From: Myxococcus dinghuensis | Lineage (GTDB): Bacteria; Myxococcota; Myxococcia; Myxococcales; Myxococcaceae | Direction: 5' to 3' | DNA: 64,000 bases | NCBI RefSeq assembly: GCF_024198235.1 | Contig: NZ_JAKCFB010000018.1 | Coordinates: forward strand, 62,001-126,000 | Shown here: in pieces, positions 25,699 to 33,672 of the stretch | Layout of the letters: each line of letters starts with the position of its first letter | How positions within the stretch are numbered: position 1 is the first letter of the stretch | Notes under the pieces: generated by a model | Seen by the model: the letters and a program-made list of their open reading frames with translations, nothing else | Told to the model about the DNA's origin: nothing | Databases searched by the model: none | Made by a program: the position numbers and the translations under genes

Positions 25699-27122
25699 GG
25701 TGTGGGCTCCTGGTTGGAGGGAATCATGAGGAGGAGCTCGACGCGGCGGTTGCGCTCCCTGCCCTCAGGGGTGCTGTTGCTCTGCGCGGGATGCTCCGGC
25801 CCGAAGCTCCTCAGGCGCAGCTTGTTGGGGGAGACGCCGTGCTCCACGAGGTAGCGCCACACCGCCTCGGCGCGGTTGCGGCCCAGGCGGGGATTGAACG
25901 TCTCCGCCTTCGAATCGTCGGTGTGTCCATCCACCGTCAGCAGCGTCACGGAGGGGTTGGTGAGCATCATCTCCACCGTGCGCTCCAGGTCGGGTGACTC
26001 CGCGGGCAGCTCCGAGCTGCCCGTCGTGAAGTACACCCGGCTCTCCAACACGAAGCGGTCCCGGGCCACGTTGGCGATGGGCGAGGAGACGTCCGGCCCC
26101 GCGAGCGGCGAGGACTGCACGCCCCGGTAGTCCCCCGCGCGCCGTCCCGGGTCGGGCATGGGCAGCGGCACGGACTCGTGGACGATGCTCGCGTCCGAGT
26201 CCGGCCGCGTGTCCTCACCCAGCAGATACGAGAACGACACGCCCGCCAGCAGCCGGAACAGCGGAACGCCCGGCTCGGAGCCCAGCCCCAGGCCGCCCAC
26301 CGCGAAGAGCTCGACGCCATCCCTCGGCGCATAGCGCGCGCCCGCGAGCAGCTCCGCGGCGGTCCGCGACTGCTTCCACGACAGCCCCGCGTTGATGGCC
26401 ACCTCGGCGCGCAGCGGGGCGCCCAGCGTCATGAGCCCCGCGCCCAGGCGCAGCTCGCTGCCGATCTCCCGCGTCTCCAGCTCCGAGGACTCGATGGAGA
26501 CCGTGGGACGCAGCAACACGCCGACCTCGAAGGAGGGCGCGAGGATGGAGTTGAACTGACCGGCGACGATCACCTTCGCCAGCGCGCTCGTCTCCCTCCC
26601 GCGAGCCAGGGTCCCCTCCGTCCCCATGGGGAGGCTCACGTCCACCTCCGCCGCCAGGTCCACGGAGTCGTCGTTCTCCGTGCTGAGCAGTCCCGCCCGC
26701 GCTCCCACCCGGGGCGAACCCACGCCGTGCCGGGTGGGCGCCAGCAGCCCCTGGCGCTCCAGCCGGTCACCCTCTCGCTGCGTCATCACCGGAATCTGGA
26801 AGTCGAGCAGGAGCCGGGAGCTCAAGCCGAACGCCACGGAGAGAAGGCCCGTCGAACGGCTGCGCAGGAGGGGAATCTCCCCCTCCTTCGTGTTCAAGGT
26901 CAGCGGCTGGTGCTGGTAGTGGCCCATCAACATCACGCGCAGCTCGCCGCCACGGAGCACCGTTCCACCGCCGGTCGTCAGGGGACCGGGGCCCGGATTC
27001 ACGTCCAGCCGCTCCAGGACGAAGTCCGGCAAGGCCACCGGTTCCTGGGCCATGGCGCCCTGTGCCAGCAGCAGGGTCACCAGCGTCCATGTTCGCCGCC
27101 ACCTGGCGCACCAGCCGCTCAT
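25695..27122 (-). CDS. OmpA-family outer membrane protein
   Basis: A 475-aa protein. A signal peptide (RRTWTLVTLLLAQGAMAQ) precedes a region of about 270 residues rich in amphipathic beta strands (RLLLDFQIPV, LGAGLMTLGAPL, LFRLLAGVSFSYLL), probably a barrel, and a C-terminal OmpA/MotB peptidoglycan-binding domain (VYFTTGSSELP, LLTVDGHTDD, NRAEAVWRYL, NRRVELLLM). I take the ATG at 27122; the longer frame would start with TTG at 27149. It is translationally coupled to the giant Ig-repeat gene (ATGA at 25695-25698), so it may form the pore or anchor through which that protein is exported or displayed. Confidence 0.9.
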   Translation of the reverse strand: MSGWCARWRRTWTLVTLLLAQGAMAQEPVALPDFVLERLDVNPGPGPLTTGGGTVLRGGELRVMLMGHYQHQPLTLNTKEGEIPLLRSRSTGLLSVAFGLSSRLLLDFQIPVMTQREGDRLERQGLLAPTRHGVGSPRVGARAGLLSTENDDSVDLAAEVDVSLPMGTEGTLARGRETSALAKVIVAGQFNSILAPSFEVGVLLRPTVSIESSELETREIGSELRLGAGLMTLGAPLRAEVAINAGLSWKQSRTAAELLAGARYAPRDGVELFAVGGLGLGSEPGVPLFRLLAGVSFSYLLGEDTRPDSDASIVHESVPLPMPDPGRRAGDYRGVQSSPLAGPDVSSPIANVARDRFVLESRVYFTTGSSELPAESPDLERTVEMMLTNPSVTLLTVDGHTDDSKAETFNPRLGRNRAEAVWRYLVEHGVSPNKLRLRSFGPEHPAQSNSTPEGRERNRRVELLLMIPSNQEPTP

Positions 27123-27377
27123 CCGCGTCCCGTGGCGCGCGACAGCCAATCGTGCTCATGCGGGAGACAGCCCGCGGACACGCGCCGGGGCGGCCTGAGA
27201 GCAAGACACGTACCATCCGGGGTCGCGTCGGACGCCCCCAGGCCGGGCCCCTCGCCGTGCGTGCCGGTGGAACGCGGCTGCGTCCCAGGCGACCGCAACC
27301 GTGGCCCCGGGCGGCGTCCTCCCGGGGGAAGGCGCCGCCTCCTGGCTGGCACGGAACGGGCAAGTGCCTCCGGACGC

Positions 27378-29306
27378 ATGGCCTTCCAGGAACGACTCTC
27401 GCTGTCCCTCACCCTGGCCGTGGGCGGGCAGTCCTTCACCATTCCCGGCGGTCAGGTGGAGGCCTTCTCCGTTCGGCTGCTCCCCCATGGGTTCACCGCG
27501 ACGGTGAGCTTCTGGACCGGGCTGGAGAAGGACGACGCGGCCCTGTTCACCGCGTTCAACACGCCGGCTTTGCTCGACGTGAAGCTGACCGTCGCGGGGG
27601 GCTATCCCATCCCCGAGCCCCCTCCGAAGCCGCTGTTGCTGCACGGGCTGGCGCGCGCCCGGGAGATGGAGGCGCGGACCCACGGCGTGGTGGAGGGGGC
27701 CCCGGTGCGCTTCCGGCGCTACACCGTGGCGTTCGAGGACGCGGCCCGGGTGCTCTGGCGCCAGCACCGTCCCACCGAGCTGCGCACGGATACCTCCTTG
27801 GCCGACCTGCTCACGGAGCACACCGCCGGGGCCTTCACGCTCGACTGCGACTGGGACGTGCTCGACGAGAAGCGGCCGCTCATCTGCCTCGGGTTGGGGG
27901 AGGACGCGCCGGGCGTGGGCTTCTACGACTTCGTCGCGTGGCTGGCGGCCTCGCGGGGGGGCGTGTGGACCTATGACTGCATGAAGGACCGCTACGCGCT
28001 GGCCGCGCGCAAGGCGCCCGTGGGCAAGGCGGTGCTGCTGTCACGGGAGAAGGTCGGGCAGGCGGAGGTGGTGTTCCCGTCCGTCCCCCGTCATGGGGCG
28101 CGCGTCCTCAATGCCTCCGCGGTCCAGCCGTCCACGAAGCCGCTGACCTCGAAGGTCGCGGTGGCGGGGGTCCACCAGGACCACCTGGTGCGCACGCCCA
28201 TCCTCTCGCAGGTGGAGCAGCGTCAGACCTTGGAGGAGGCGCGGCTGCGCGCACCCCAGCGGCGCGTGCGGCTCACGTTCAGCCATTTTCCCACGGTGGC
28301 CGTGCACCCGGGGGCGGGGATCCGCCTCGAGGGCGCCCGGTGGGGCGGGGTCGCGGTGGGGACGGGGGAGGACCTGCGCTCGGTGGAGCTGTCCCTGGAG
28401 GCGCGCTCGCTCAACCCGGGGCCCCACGCGGGACTCCAGACGAAAGACGCGGGCTACGACGTGGCGATGTCCGTGTTGCTCGAGCGCGTGGCGGACCTGA
28501 CGGTGGCGCTGCCTCCGCACCGTGTGCCGCGCTACCCCATCCACGTCGAGGGGAAGATGCTCGCGCCCGGGGGCGGGGAGAAGGACCGCATCTACCTCCT
28601 GTCGGAGGACAAGAAGACGTCGGTGCTCACGTGGCGCATCACCGTGCCGCTGTGGAACAAGGTCGTGAGCGTGCCCTCGGAGCCCGGCTTCTTCCCCGGG
28701 CACTTCTACTTCCCGCCGTACAAGAACGCGCGCGTGCTGGTGGCGCTGCACTTCGACCGGGCCGCGCTGCACCGGCACCTCGACTGGGCGGACGCCGCGC
28801 GGCTGCCGCAGGACGGGCAGGGGGACAGCATCCTCCTGGGGAAGAACGACACCAGCCAGACCTCCATCATCCACGACTTCCAGGACGCCAGGCCCGTGTG
28901 GCACCTGCGGCGCGTCTCCGGCCCGGACACGGAGACGGTCCGCATGGCGGAGGGCGTGATGATGCTCCAGACGAAGGAGCTGCAAGGCGGCGCCTCCGCC
29001 GAGTCCACCTACGACGTCTCGCCCCAGGTGGAGACGGCGCGGGCCGACCTGTCGGCCGGGGTCGGTGGCGCCATGGGGGAGACGACCGCCGCATACCGCG
29101 TCGCGGCGGGGACGTCCCAGGCGAAGCTGGACGGCGCCACGGCGCAGACCCAGGCGAAGCTGGAGGCCGCGCAGGGCGCGGTGAGCGCGAAGGTCGGCGA
29201 GGCCCGCGCGGAGCTCGACGGCGCGCTCGCCGGACTGGAGGGGCGGACGTCCTCGCTCACGAGCGCGGCGACCGAGGCCCGCGCGGCCCTGGAGGGACTG
29301 AAGTGA
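27378..29306 (+). CDS. Second VgrG-like spike protein with an amphipathic helical tail
   Basis: A 642-aa protein. The first about 520 residues align along their length with the VgrG-like protein of the T6SS operon (shared landmarks: LTLAVGG, RRYTVAFEDAARVLW, GFYDFVAWL, EVVFPSVPRHGARVLNA, PGHFYFPPYKNARVLVALHF, DGQGDSILLGKND). The last about 110 residues are different: repeated amphipathic helices (AKLDGATAQTQAKLEAAQ). It lies at the edge of the T6SS locus, divergent from the OmpA-family gene, and the ATG at 27378 is chosen because the longer frame overlaps that gene. The next gene encodes a large protein of similar helical character, so this looks like a cargo-specific VgrG. Confidence 0.8.
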   Translation: MAFQERLSLSLTLAVGGQSFTIPGGQVEAFSVRLLPHGFTATVSFWTGLEKDDAALFTAFNTPALLDVKLTVAGGYPIPEPPPKPLLLHGLARAREMEARTHGVVEGAPVRFRRYTVAFEDAARVLWRQHRPTELRTDTSLADLLTEHTAGAFTLDCDWDVLDEKRPLICLGLGEDAPGVGFYDFVAWLAASRGGVWTYDCMKDRYALAARKAPVGKAVLLSREKVGQAEVVFPSVPRHGARVLNASAVQPSTKPLTSKVAVAGVHQDHLVRTPILSQVEQRQTLEEARLRAPQRRVRLTFSHFPTVAVHPGAGIRLEGARWGGVAVGTGEDLRSVELSLEARSLNPGPHAGLQTKDAGYDVAMSVLLERVADLTVALPPHRVPRYPIHVEGKMLAPGGGEKDRIYLLSEDKKTSVLTWRITVPLWNKVVSVPSEPGFFPGHFYFPPYKNARVLVALHFDRAALHRHLDWADAARLPQDGQGDSILLGKNDTSQTSIIHDFQDARPVWHLRRVSGPDTETVRMAEGVMMLQTKELQGGASAESTYDVSPQVETARADLSAGVGGAMGETTAAYRVAAGTSQAKLDGATAQTQAKLEAAQGAVSAKVGEARAELDGALAGLEGRTSSLTSAATEARAALEGLK

Positions 29307-29343
29307 GCCACCCCGGAATCAGCGCGTCGAAGGAGGTGGGGAC

Positions 29344-30981
29344 GTGAAGGCCTTGCTGGGCACGTTGGCGGAGCTGCGCGGAGACGTCGAGTCCACGGGC
29401 TCGGGATGTGTCGGCCGTATCGGAGTCGCGCGCACCGCGGTCGAGAGCGCCGTGGGACCGGTGGAGGCGCTGCTCGCCTCGATACGCCCGGAGCTGGAGC
29501 CCGCGCTGACGGGGCTCCTGGGGCGGATGGACGCGCTCGACGCGAAGCTGGGCGCGGCCGGAGACACGCCGGAGGTGACGCGGCTGCGCGGGGAACTGAC
29601 GCCGCTGCGCGCCCAGGTCGAGGGGGCGTCCCAGTCGATGTCCACGAGCCTGACCTCGCTGGAGCAGGGCGTGGCGTCGTCGCTGGGCTCGGCGAAGGAG
29701 GGGGCGGTGACGTCGCTGGGGTCGCTGGAGGCGACGCTGTCCGGGCAGGTGGAGTCGCTGGTGGCGCAGGTGGAGACGGTCGAGAAGGCCATCGCCCCCG
29801 CGCAGGCGCGGGTGGAGGCGATCATCTCCCAGACCAGCGCGGCGCTCGATGCGCTGGTGCAAGGCGTGGCGACCCAGGTCACGTCCGTCCGCGCGCCCTT
29901 GCAGCAGGCGCTGGACACCACGCTGTCGAAGCTGGATGCCGTCCTGGGGCAGCTCGCCGCCGTGAAGGAGCAGATCCTGGCGTTGTTCACGCCGCTGCCC
30001 GCGGTGCTCGAGCAGCTCCAGACCCTCTACCAGACGCTGGTCGGCTCGCTGGAGGCGCTCCTGTCGCGCGTCAGTACGCTGCTGGACGCGATTCCCGCCG
30101 CCAACCTCCCCAAGCCGTTGGTGAACCCGGCGCTCCAGGCCATCCAGCAGGTGGTGACGCAGATCACCACCCAGCTCGGGACGTTCTCCAGCCAGATGGC
30201 CACACAGATGTCGACGCTGCAGGAGCAGGTCGTCACCCAGGTGGACACGGTGCAGACGCAGGCCCTCCAGCAGGTGGAGACGATTCAGCAGCAACTCGTG
30301 CAGCAGGTGGACACGCTGAAGCAGGCCGTGCTCCAGCAAGTCGAGCCGGCGGGGGCGCAGATCGACCAGGCGGTGGCCGCGGCCGTCACACAGGTGGGGA
30401 CCGTGAAGGAGCAGGCCGTCTCCCAGGTGACGACCCTCCAGGAGCAGATGGCTGCACAGGTCGACACCGTGAAGACCCAGGTGAAGGCGAGGCTGCCGGA
30501 GCTGGAGCAACAGGTCGATGCCGGTGCCCAGGCCGCCCAGGCGCAGGTCGAGACGGCCAGCGCCTCCGCGGAGGAGCAGGTCTCCACGGCCCGCACGACG
30601 ATGAAGTCCCAGGTGGACGCCACCGTGGGCCGCGTCAACCCGGCGCTCGACGACCTCGAGGCGCGGATGAACGTTCCCCCCGTGCCCGCGGGAGGCGTCG
30701 ACGCGATGCGCGCGGAGCTGGAGAAGAAGGCCGCGGCGGCGTCACCGGTGCCCCTGGGGAGCCCCGACGCGATGCGCGCGGAGCTGGAGAAGAAGGCCGC
30801 TGGAGAGGCCGACGCGGCGCGGGCGGCGCTGGAGAACAAGGCGCCCGCGACGGCGGGAGGCGCCGACGCGATGCGCGCGGAGCTGGAGAAGAAGGCGGCC
30901 GGAGAAGCCGACGCGGCGCGCGCGGAGCTGGAGCCCCGGACCGGGGGACCTCCGGGCAGGGGAGGCGGGAAGCCGACGTGA
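29344..30981 (+). CDS. Long amphipathic-helix repeat protein (545 aa), apolipoprotein- or tape-measure-like
   Basis: I know no function. The whole chain is predicted helical from its pattern. Residues 270-400 contain 11-residue repeats of the type QVDTVQTQALQ and QQVETIQQQLV, and the C-terminal 80 residues have DAMRAELEKKAA three times. There is no signal peptide, membrane segment or catalytic motif; the one Cys is residue 22. A strong ribosome binding site (AGGAGG, 29331-29336) sits 7 nt before the GTG start and 37 nt separate it from the VgrG-like gene, so the two form an operon. Candidate roles: T6SS cargo, membrane-active effector, or structural filler. Confidence 0.7.
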   Translation: MKALLGTLAELRGDVESTGSGCVGRIGVARTAVESAVGPVEALLASIRPELEPALTGLLGRMDALDAKLGAAGDTPEVTRLRGELTPLRAQVEGASQSMSTSLTSLEQGVASSLGSAKEGAVTSLGSLEATLSGQVESLVAQVETVEKAIAPAQARVEAIISQTSAALDALVQGVATQVTSVRAPLQQALDTTLSKLDAVLGQLAAVKEQILALFTPLPAVLEQLQTLYQTLVGSLEALLSRVSTLLDAIPAANLPKPLVNPALQAIQQVVTQITTQLGTFSSQMATQMSTLQEQVVTQVDTVQTQALQQVETIQQQLVQQVDTLKQAVLQQVEPAGAQIDQAVAAAVTQVGTVKEQAVSQVTTLQEQMAAQVDTVKTQVKARLPELEQQVDAGAQAAQAQVETASASAEEQVSTARTTMKSQVDATVGRVNPALDDLEARMNVPPVPAGGVDAMRAELEKKAAAASPVPLGSPDAMRAELEKKAAGEADAARAALENKAPATAGGADAMRAELEKKAAGEADAARAELEPRTGGPPGRGGGKPT

Positions 30982-30987
30982 GGTCCG

Positions 30988-31335
30988 CTACGCGGGCGGG
31001 TCGAACGGTGCTTCCTCGCTGACCGAGCTCAGGCGGAACGTGACCTCCCCGCGCAGCCGCTCTGCGAGCCGCGCGCGGATTCGCGTCATCACCTCCTGGG
31101 TCTGCTCCACGGAGCGGAGGCCCTCGTGCCTCACGACGCGCAGGCTGCCATGGGGGCTCCAGTAGAAGCCCCACTCCTCGCCGTCGATGTCCACCTGTCC
31201 TTCGCCCTGCCCGTAGTTCAGTTGCTCGCAGCGCGAGCCCTCCGGGAAGAAGACGGAGAGGGGCGTGGGCCACTCGCCCAGGTCCAGCGAGGCCAGGTCG
31301 CCTGTCACCTCGTAGACGATCTCGATTCGCTTCAT
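30988..31335 (-). CDS. Small acidic protein (115 aa), candidate immunity protein
   Basis: This protein is unrecognised. It starts MKRIEIVYEVTGDLASLDLG, alternates short strands and helices, and is acidic. No signal peptide or membrane helix is present, so it would act in the cytoplasm. It is the last gene of the T6SS transcription unit, 102 bp after a putative nucleotidyltransferase. Gene size, order and charge fit an immunity protein for that neighbour, an inference from context only. The ATG at 31335 is preferred over an upstream in-frame start at 31404, which would add 23 basic, low-complexity residues. It converges with the helical repeat gene, 6 bp away. Confidence 0.6.
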   Translation of the reverse strand: MKRIEIVYEVTGDLASLDLGEWPTPLSVFFPEGSRCEQLNYGQGEGQVDIDGEEWGFYWSPHGSLRVVRHEGLRSVEQTQEVMTRIRARLAERLRGEVTFRLSSVSEEAPFDPPA

Positions 31336-31437
31336 GCCGGACTCCCGTCGCCCGCTCGTGGGCGTCGAGCCACGCGCGCTCGGGTTCGACGAGGCCCGCC
31401 GCATCGTCTGAGCGCGCGAGGACGGGCGGTACTCCTC

Positions 31438-33099
31438 CTATTGCTCCCCGGGGACCCGGAGGAACTGCTGCTCGGAGGGGGAATAGAGCAGGGCCTTGGC
31501 CGTGGGTGAGAGGAACAGCCCCTCGTCGTGCCCCTCCACGAGCTTGTGCTTCTTCAGCGCCTTGTAGGCCTTGTCGAACTGGTTCTGGGTGAGCCCGACG
31601 GCGGTGAGGGTCTGCACCGTGCTCTTCGAGTCGGCCAGCGTCCGGAATCCCCCGGAGAGGAAGAGCACGCGCATCATCTGGAGCATGTGGCCCCGCAGCT
31701 CGCCGTCCACGTTGGCGGCTGGCAGGTAGTCGTCGAGCGGGTCCACCAGGAAGTCCTCGGGGCACATCTCGAGCAGGTCGCCGACGTGCGCCTCCTGTCC
31801 CTGGGTGCTGGGGAGCAGGCTGACGCGGGACATGCCCTGCCGTTGGGGGCCCTGGAGCGGGGCCTGGTTCCACTTCGCCATCCAGGGGCGCAGGCGCGTC
31901 TTGGACTCGGGGAGGACCGAGACCACGCACAGCCGCTCCAGCTTCTTCCACAGCCGCGCCTTCAGCGGCTTGGGGGCGCTCTCGATGAGCTGGTGCATCA
32001 TCCGCTTGCGCGGCCCTCCCTTGCCTTGGCTTCCCAGGTGGGCCTGCGCGGTGAGCACGGCGCGCGCGCGCATCAGCTCCCGCAGCGCCTCCTCGTCCAG
32101 GTGGTCCAGCCGCATCCCCTCGAGGTTGGCCACCTGGTACTCCCGCGTCCTGGCGCTGATGGCCGCCTCCAGGTGCTCCGCCATGCTCAGCGCGTGCCCC
32201 TCGCCCCCATCGTCCAAGAGGACGGTGGCGTCGAGGAAGTCATACAGGTCCTGGGCGACCTTCTTGATGCTGTCCTCGCCGCGCTTGGTGCGGCTGATCA
32301 TCGCCTTGAACTTGTCGTTGCGCAGCTCGTGCAACGGCAGCGCCTCGACCTCGGGGACGTCGTCACCCTCGAGGGTGATCGTCTCCGAGGGAGCCCAGGG
32401 GACGAGCGAGAGGCTGATCTCCACGCCGAACCAGTTGGGCGTGCCGATGGTGATGACGTCCTCGCCGATGGCCTCGAACTCGTTGGCGCTGCTGTCCTTG
32501 TCGAGCCGCTTCGCGGCCTCCTTGAACTTCTCGCGCAACTGCTTGAGCACCACCTCGTTGATGTAGTCGAAGACGGCTGCCCCCTGGCGCTCGGTGAAGC
32601 TGCCGCATTCGAGGTCCGAGGCCACGACGCGGAAGTCCAGGTCGGAGATGGGCCGGCTCCCGCCCTGCCACGAGAGGGCCGCGCCTCCGGAGAGGTAGAC
32701 GTGGATGTCCTCCGCCATCAGCTTCTCGTAGAAGAACTGGGCGATCTCCTCCTTGCTCACGGACTCGATGAGGTCCGGCTCCGCGGACACCTCGGCCTTC
32801 TTGGGCACGAGCGGCTGTCCATCCTTCCGGGCCTTGGCGACCTGCTCGGAGAGGCGGAAGAGCTCCGGGTTGATCTCGTCGCTCGAGCGCTCCTGGTGCT
32901 TCTGGAAGGAGCGCTCCTTCCGGCCATGCTTCGATTGCTTGCCCCGCGACGGCCCCTGCCACAGGTCCGGGGACGACTTGCCCTGGGAGGTCCGGTTGCA
33001 CGTCATGCAGCTCGAACGCCGCATGCCGTGGCTGCAGTAGGCCTTCTCGGGGTTGCACCGCACGCACTTCTTCTCGGGCTCGCCGTGGATGCACCGCAT
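31438..33099 (-). CDS. Zinc-knuckle plus AbiEii-like nucleotidyltransferase protein, candidate T6SS effector (553 aa)
   Basis: The N-terminus holds two copies of a CxHx6CxxC motif (Cys3/His5/Cys12/Cys15 and Cys22/His24/Cys31/Cys34), probably binding zinc. After a basic linker, residues 134-158 read YLSGGAALSWQGGSRPISDL then DF: the GG...S and D-x-D (Asp153, Asp155) of the polymerase-beta-type nucleotidyltransferase fold as in AbiEii/MenA toxins. A later LRNDKFKAMISRTKRGEDS...DLYDF stretch resembles the second conserved block of that family. The C-terminal 250 residues are unassigned. It lies 33 bp after tssJ on the same strand. Alternatives are a tRNA- or DNA-modifying housekeeping enzyme or an abortive infection toxin. 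Confidence 0.65.
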   Translation of the reverse strand: MRCIHGEPEKKCVRCNPEKAYCSHGMRRSSCMTCNRTSQGKSSPDLWQGPSRGKQSKHGRKERSFQKHQERSSDEINPELFRLSEQVAKARKDGQPLVPKKAEVSAEPDLIESVSKEEIAQFFYEKLMAEDIHVYLSGGAALSWQGGSRPISDLDFRVVASDLECGSFTERQGAAVFDYINEVVLKQLREKFKEAAKRLDKDSSANEFEAIGEDVITIGTPNWFGVEISLSLVPWAPSETITLEGDDVPEVEALPLHELRNDKFKAMISRTKRGEDSIKKVAQDLYDFLDATVLLDDGGEGHALSMAEHLEAAISARTREYQVANLEGMRLDHLDEEALRELMRARAVLTAQAHLGSQGKGGPRKRMMHQLIESAPKPLKARLWKKLERLCVVSVLPESKTRLRPWMAKWNQAPLQGPQRQGMSRVSLLPSTQGQEAHVGDLLEMCPEDFLVDPLDDYLPAANVDGELRGHMLQMMRVLFLSGGFRTLADSKSTVQTLTAVGLTQNQFDKAYKALKKHKLVEGHDEGLFLSPTAKALLYSPSEQQFLRVPGEQ

Positions 33100-33132
33100 G
33101 CCGGCCCCTCCGTCGTCACGCCGTGAGGAACG

Positions 33133-33672
33133 TCACTTGCCGCCAGGAGGCGCCGCCTCCACCTTGGGGGGCTCGACCTTCGGGGCCTCCAGCTTGGGCG
33201 CCTCCAGCTTGGGCGGTTCGGCCTTGGCCTCGTCGCCCTTGCCCGACTTCTTCTTCTTCTTCGTGGGCGCGTCCGTGCGGATGCGGCTCTCCTCCAGCTC
33301 GATGTCCACGCGCCCCGGAATCGGCGTGTCGAGCAGCACCTGCCAGGCGCCGTCCGGCGTGGTGAACAGGAAGGAGATGGCCAGCGGCATCTCCTCCGGA
33401 ATCTTCACCCGCGTCTGCGTCTTCTCTCCCGGGTAGATGACGAGCGTCTGCACCACGGAGTCGTCCGGGTGGACCACGCGCTCGGCCACGTCGGCGTAGA
33501 ACTCCGTCATGTACCGCTGGGCGTCCACCGCGCGGACGACCATGTGCAGCGGTCGTCCCTGGTTCGTCCCCGGCGGGGACTTCACGTTGACCGTCAGGTG
33601 CGTCGGAGCGCAGGCGGACAGGCCCACCGCCAGCACCAGCGCGAGCCACCCCGGCTGCCTGTTCCCGTTCAT
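33133..33672 (-). CDS. tssJ: T6SS outer-membrane lipoprotein TssJ
   Basis: A 179-aa lipoprotein: a short signal ends in the lipobox LSAC (Cys21), followed by a transthyretin-like beta domain (NQGRPLHMVVRAVDAQRYMTE, VVQTLVIYPGEKTQTRV, PLAISFLF) typical of TssJ, which binds the TssM periplasmic tip. An added C-terminal tail is Lys-rich then built of repeated PPKLEAPKLEAPKVEPPK, not a usual TssJ feature. The start at 33672 overlaps the tssM stop by 4 nt (ATGA); the frame is open far upstream but inside tssM. Confidence 0.85.
   Translation of the reverse strand: MNGNRQPGWLALVLAVGLSACAPTHLTVNVKSPPGTNQGRPLHMVVRAVDAQRYMTEFYADVAERVVHPDDSVVQTLVIYPGEKTQTRVKIPEEMPLAISFLFTTPDGAWQVLLDTPIPGRVDIELEESRIRTDAPTKKKKKSGKGDEAKAEPPKLEAPKLEAPKVEPPKVEAAPPGGK

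Noticed and set aside
21160..25854. 1564-aa plus-strand open frame opposite the Ig-repeat gene
   Set aside because: Its repeats are simply the antisense translation of the 273-bp Ig units; the minus-strand product has a signal peptide and a MYXO-CTERM tail, the plus-strand one has neither.
26178..27377. 400-residue N-terminal extension of the VgrG-like protein
   Set aside because: It would be antisense to the OmpA-family gene; similarity to the operon VgrG begins at the ATG at 27378.
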